Below, one piece after another: positions 61,821-64,000 of a stretch of DNA of 64,000 nucleotides. The notes beneath the pieces were generated by a model that saw only the letters and a list, made by a program, of their open reading frames with translations, was not told the DNA's origin and searched no databases. Position numbers and translations under genes: made by a program. The stretch's first letter is position 1; each line of letters starts with the position of its first letter. Source of the DNA: Levilactobacillus koreensis JCM 16448 (GTDB lineage Bacteria; Bacillota; Bacilli; Lactobacillales; Lactobacillaceae); assembly GCF_001435525.1 (NCBI RefSeq), contig NZ_AZDP01000082.1, positions 1 through 64,000 of the forward strand, written 5' to 3'.

Positions 61821-62061
61821 CTTTATAATCTAAATTAGTTAATTAATTATTACTGGTTGTATGCGGTTTCATTCCCAGAAACTCGGTGACTATTTCCAAC
61901 GCTTTTTAAGTAAAATACCGGCTTAAAATTTATTTAGTTATTTTTATAAGTACCGCTAATTAGGCGTTTTGGTCACTAAAAAGGCCTTGTTTCTTAGTAC
62001 TAACTGACAAAAATTTGCAACATTTCCCATTGTCGGTTAGAATTTTAGTCGTTGAATATTA
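61821..62061. other. Divergent promoter region between mntH copy 2 and mntR
   Basis: This is part of a ~400-base gene-free gap. It is AT-rich, with TATAAT at 61824-61829 and several runs of A and T. I saw no riboswitch such as yybP-ykoY in it. The candidate MntR sites are listed separately. Confidence 0.4.
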
Positions 62062-62078
62062 TTTTTAGGGGAACTTAA
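62062..62078. promoter_or_regulatory. MntR-like motif upstream of the regulator gene
   Basis: TTTTTAGGGGAACTTAA matches the site at 61804 at 14 of 17 positions. Autoregulation is likely. Confidence 0.65.
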
Positions 62079-62141
62079 ATTTTAACAAGTTTTCTAGCAG
62101 GTTCACCATCGCTAGCTAGATTTATTTGGGGAGTGAGTCAC

Positions 62142-62840
62142 GTGTTAAATCATCAAAATACTTATCTTAAAATTATCGCGGAGTGCAGTTTTGCGCGCCC
62201 CCGCGTCAGCAATAAGCAGATCATCCATTTCGCCAACGTCTCACCGGCAACCGTTACCGAAACAACCCGTATCTTGCAGAAGAAGGGTCTCGTGGATCGA
62301 CACCGCTATACCGGCGTAACCCTCACAGCAGTAGGAGAACGACTCGCTTGTCGGCTACTCTACAACTATCGACTTTGCGAAGTCTTCTTAGCTGAACACC
62401 TACGGCTGCCTTTAAACGCAGTCCCCGCCCAAGCCTGGGCCGTCGCTGCCAACCTGACGCCAGAAACGGCCATTGCCTTAAACGACTATCTGGACCATCC
62501 CCAGCAAAGCCCATTTGGCGGCACTCTCGATTCAACTCAAATGCTGGATGACACGGCAATCACCCGCCTAAGCGATGTTCCCGCGCCTACGACCATCACC
62601 CTAGATAGTTATCTGGAGACACCCGGCCTCGTCGACTACCTCCAGCACCTCCAACTGCCGCTCGGCGTTACCCTCACCGTCCGTAAGCGCGATTCCGCTC
62701 TGAACCTAATTTACCTAGAAACGGCGCAACAACGTGAGATCACGGTCGACCTAAGTGCCGCTGACTACATCTACACAACGCCAGCAGAAACACCAGTTGC
62801 CAAGACGCTCGTCACTAACCAGATCACCAGTGAAAGCTAA
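62142..62840 (+). CDS. mntR: DtxR family metal-dependent regulator (MntR/SloR type)
   Basis: The 232-residue protein has the DtxR winged helix (YLKIIAECSFARPRVSNKQIIHFANVSPATVTETTRILQKKGLVDRHRYTGVTLT), then a dimer and metal-binding domain, and a C-terminal extension of ~90 residues that fits the FeoA-like/SH3 domain of SloR. The usual EEYLETIYEL entry is replaced by a less conserved one, and some metal ligands (His-E-x-x-E) are unclear, so the metal site may be altered. I start it at GTG 62142, eight bases after GGGGAG. Its place beside mntH and shared motifs point to manganese control. Confidence 0.86.
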   Translation: MLNHQNTYLKIIAECSFARPRVSNKQIIHFANVSPATVTETTRILQKKGLVDRHRYTGVTLTAVGERLACRLLYNYRLCEVFLAEHLRLPLNAVPAQAWAVAANLTPETAIALNDYLDHPQQSPFGGTLDSTQMLDDTAITRLSDVPAPTTITLDSYLETPGLVDYLQHLQLPLGVTLTVRKRDSALNLIYLETAQQREITVDLSAADYIYTTPAETPVAKTLVTNQITSES

Positions 62841-62848
62841 AAATCCAC

Positions 62849-62922
62849 AAAAAGCGCCAATGAGCGTTCGTACCATCCTAGCCCACACTAGTCAGTTGGT
62901 ACAACGTTCATTGACGCCTTTT
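62849..62922 (+). terminator. Long terminator after mntR
   Basis: AAAAGCGcCAATGAgCGTT...AACGTTCATTGaCGCcTTTT with further GTAC pairing makes a long stem, in the gap between mntR and nhaC. Confidence 0.85.
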
Positions 62923-62969
62923 GATTCTATTCAATTTAGAAATTAAAAATTTATTTTGATAGTCAATTT

Positions 62970-63090
62970 AAGCTCAGTGGCAGACCACAAGAAGCATGGC
63001 GGACACCCTGCTATCCTGATAAGTGGCAGGCGGCTTGACCTAAATGACCGTTGCCATCGCACATAACCTAAGAGCCGAAGTGCGGTCATT
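62970..63090. other. Structured gene-free spacer
   Basis: The spacer after mntR holds GTGGcagaCCAC (62976-62987) and AAATGACCG/CGGTCATTT (63041-63049 with 63082-63090). It could terminate the minus-strand antiporter transcript. No T run follows, so it is left unassigned. Confidence 0.35.
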
Positions 63091-63121
63091 TCCAGCACGT
63101 ATGTCACACTACCGTTGTTTT

Positions 63122-64000
63122 TTAACGACCGTTAGCAGCCATAGTAGCGGAAGTGGCGCTGTTGTCGTCCGTAGAAGGCAGGCGCTTCAATCCCACACCA
63201 GTGAACCCACTAAGAATGGAGAAGACTGGCGAGAAGAGACTGAAGAAACAGAATGGCAGGTATGCCAACGTCGATACACCCAACGTGTTGGCAGCGAAGA
63301 CGGCCGCAACCCCCCAAGGAACCAAGTAGTTGATAACAGTCCCACCATCTTCAAGGACCCGGCTCAAGGCCAAGTTGTCGAGACCTTTGTCATTAAAGGT
63401 TTGCTTGAAGGCTTTCCCCGGCAGGATAACGGAGAGGTACTGTTCCCCAACGAAGATGTTAACGCCGATTCCGGAAAGAATGGCAGCGGTGACCAAGGAA
63501 CCATTGCCCTTAAGGCGCTTAGCCAAAGGTACCATGGCCGTTTGGATAATGTTAAATTTCATCAGCAAACCACCCAACGTTAACGTCAAGATGATCAGGG
63601 AGACCGTCGCCATCATGGCGCTGATCCCACCACGGCTCAGCAAGGCATCAACGCTGCCGTTACCGGTCTTGGAAACGAAGCCAGATTCGATCATCGTTGC
63701 GACACTGCTCAGCGAGGTTGAAGGCTTTTCGATGAAGAGCATGACGATCCCTAACCCTACGTTTAACAGTAACGTTTCAATAGCTGGAATCTTCCGCCAA
63801 GCACAGACGAACATCACGATGATTGGTAAGGCGGCCCACCAAGTAATGGAGAAGTTGGCGTTTAATGTAGCGACCGTCGCGTTGATTTTGCCCATGGCAT
63901 TAGCATCGGAAGAGCCGGTACCCAGGATGAAGTAGAGGACGAGAGAGACCACGAAGGCCGGAATCGTCGACCACATTAAGTTTTTAATATGCGCAAATAA
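63122..64000 (-). CDS. nhaC: NhaC-type Na+/H+ antiporter (partial, runs off the window)
   Basis: The frame is open to the end of the window, so only the C-terminal ~292 residues of a usual ~460 are seen. The visible part has seven or more helices, including VGLGIVMLFIEKPSTSLSSVATMIESGFVSKTGNGSVDALLSRGGISAMM, the conserved GVNIFVGEQYLSVILPGKAF and GTVINYLVPWGVAAVFAANTLGV, all as in NhaC-type antiporters. These exchange Na+ or malate/lactate-linked ions for protons. The ATG at 63976 is internal, not the start. Confidence 0.9.
   Translation of the reverse strand, partial: LFAHIKNLMWSTIPAFVVSLVLYFILGTGSSDANAMGKINATVATLNANFSITWWAALPIIVMFVCAWRKIPAIETLLLNVGLGIVMLFIEKPSTSLSSVATMIESGFVSKTGNGSVDALLSRGGISAMMATVSLIILTLTLGGLLMKFNIIQTAMVPLAKRLKGNGSLVTAAILSGIGVNIFVGEQYLSVILPGKAFKQTFNDKGLDNLALSRVLEDGGTVINYLVPWGVAAVFAANTLGVSTLAYLPFCFFSLFSPVFSILSGFTGVGLKRLPSTDDNSATSATMAANGR

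Noticed and set aside
61738-62141. A manganese riboswitch (yybP-ykoY) ahead of mntH copy 2
   Set aside because: I looked for the conserved paired GGGGAGUAG-type and ACCCUG-type blocks and did not see them. Protein motifs explain regulation better.
62970-63090. Another copy of the structured repeat family near nhaC
   Set aside because: It has inverted repeats, but no block matches copies A to D in order.

Overview
The window looks like chromosomal DNA of a Lactobacillaceae bacterium, most likely of the Levilactobacillus/brevis type. This is inferred from roughly 50% GC, strong AGGAGG-type ribosome binding sites, frequent TTG/GTG starts, near-consensus cre and MalR-type operators, duplicated NRAMP manganese importers with no respiratory genes in view, and the protein families present. 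I see no rRNA, tRNA, CRISPR array or prophage. Most of it is ordinary core and accessory metabolism. The unusual material is in the intergenic regions.

Layout. 1-3.9 kb: AraC regulator, a 30-residue membrane peptide gene, an L,D-transpeptidase and a large membrane protein. 3.9-5.8 kb: a decaying patch with an intact RelB-type antitoxin, its MazF-type toxin broken by an amber codon, a sugar O-acetyltransferase broken by an ochre codon, and an orphan YefM antitoxin. 5.8-13 kb: redox and detoxification genes (amidohydrolase, NAD(P)-binding reductase, MerR, two DUF2255 paralogues, LysR, aldo/keto reductase, CoA-disulfide reductase-rhodanese fusion). 13-18 kb: a two-gene ABC/FtsX exporter and a secreted protein. 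18-20 kb: a Y-family DNA polymerase operon with a LexA box set exactly in its promoter spacer. 20-32 kb: secreted 5'-nucleotidase, flippase, MacB-like ABC protein, the thiMDE operon under a TPP riboswitch, an SDR, and the FetAB iron exporter. 32-39 kb: an rRNA uracil methyltransferase with an odd N-terminal tail, a lone TnpB with a likely omega-RNA, DUF368, a HigBA module. 39-51 kb: glycerol kinase, DNA glycosylase, C26 peptidase, sedolisin, oligo-1,6-glucosidase, esterases, phosphatase, beta-lactamase-like protein. 52-56 kb: purB, purA, guaC. 57-64 kb: two mntH-usp pairs in tandem with a DtxR/MntR regulator, then an NhaC antiporter running off the end.

How genes work together. thiM, thiD and thiE form a thiazole/pyrimidine salvage route to thiamine phosphate. 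purB/purA/guaC handle AMP synthesis and GMP-to-IMP conversion. The two mntH-usp pairs and the regulator share a 17-bp motif in their upstream regions and probably form one manganese regulon. The polymerase operon is an SOS unit.

Most interesting. (1) 51.76-51.97 kb holds a candidate small RNA of four hairpins, all with C-rich loops (two are an identical CCCCCTA) and with CTCCTC linkers, preceded by four hexamers at exact 11-bp spacing. It looks built to bind Shine-Dalgarno sequences. (2) A family of multi-arm structured intergenic repeats, with at least seven members and one site lacking the insert, shows compensatory base changes between copies. (3) A second possible small RNA at 20.35-20.44 kb sits downstream of TTAGGT-type palindromes.
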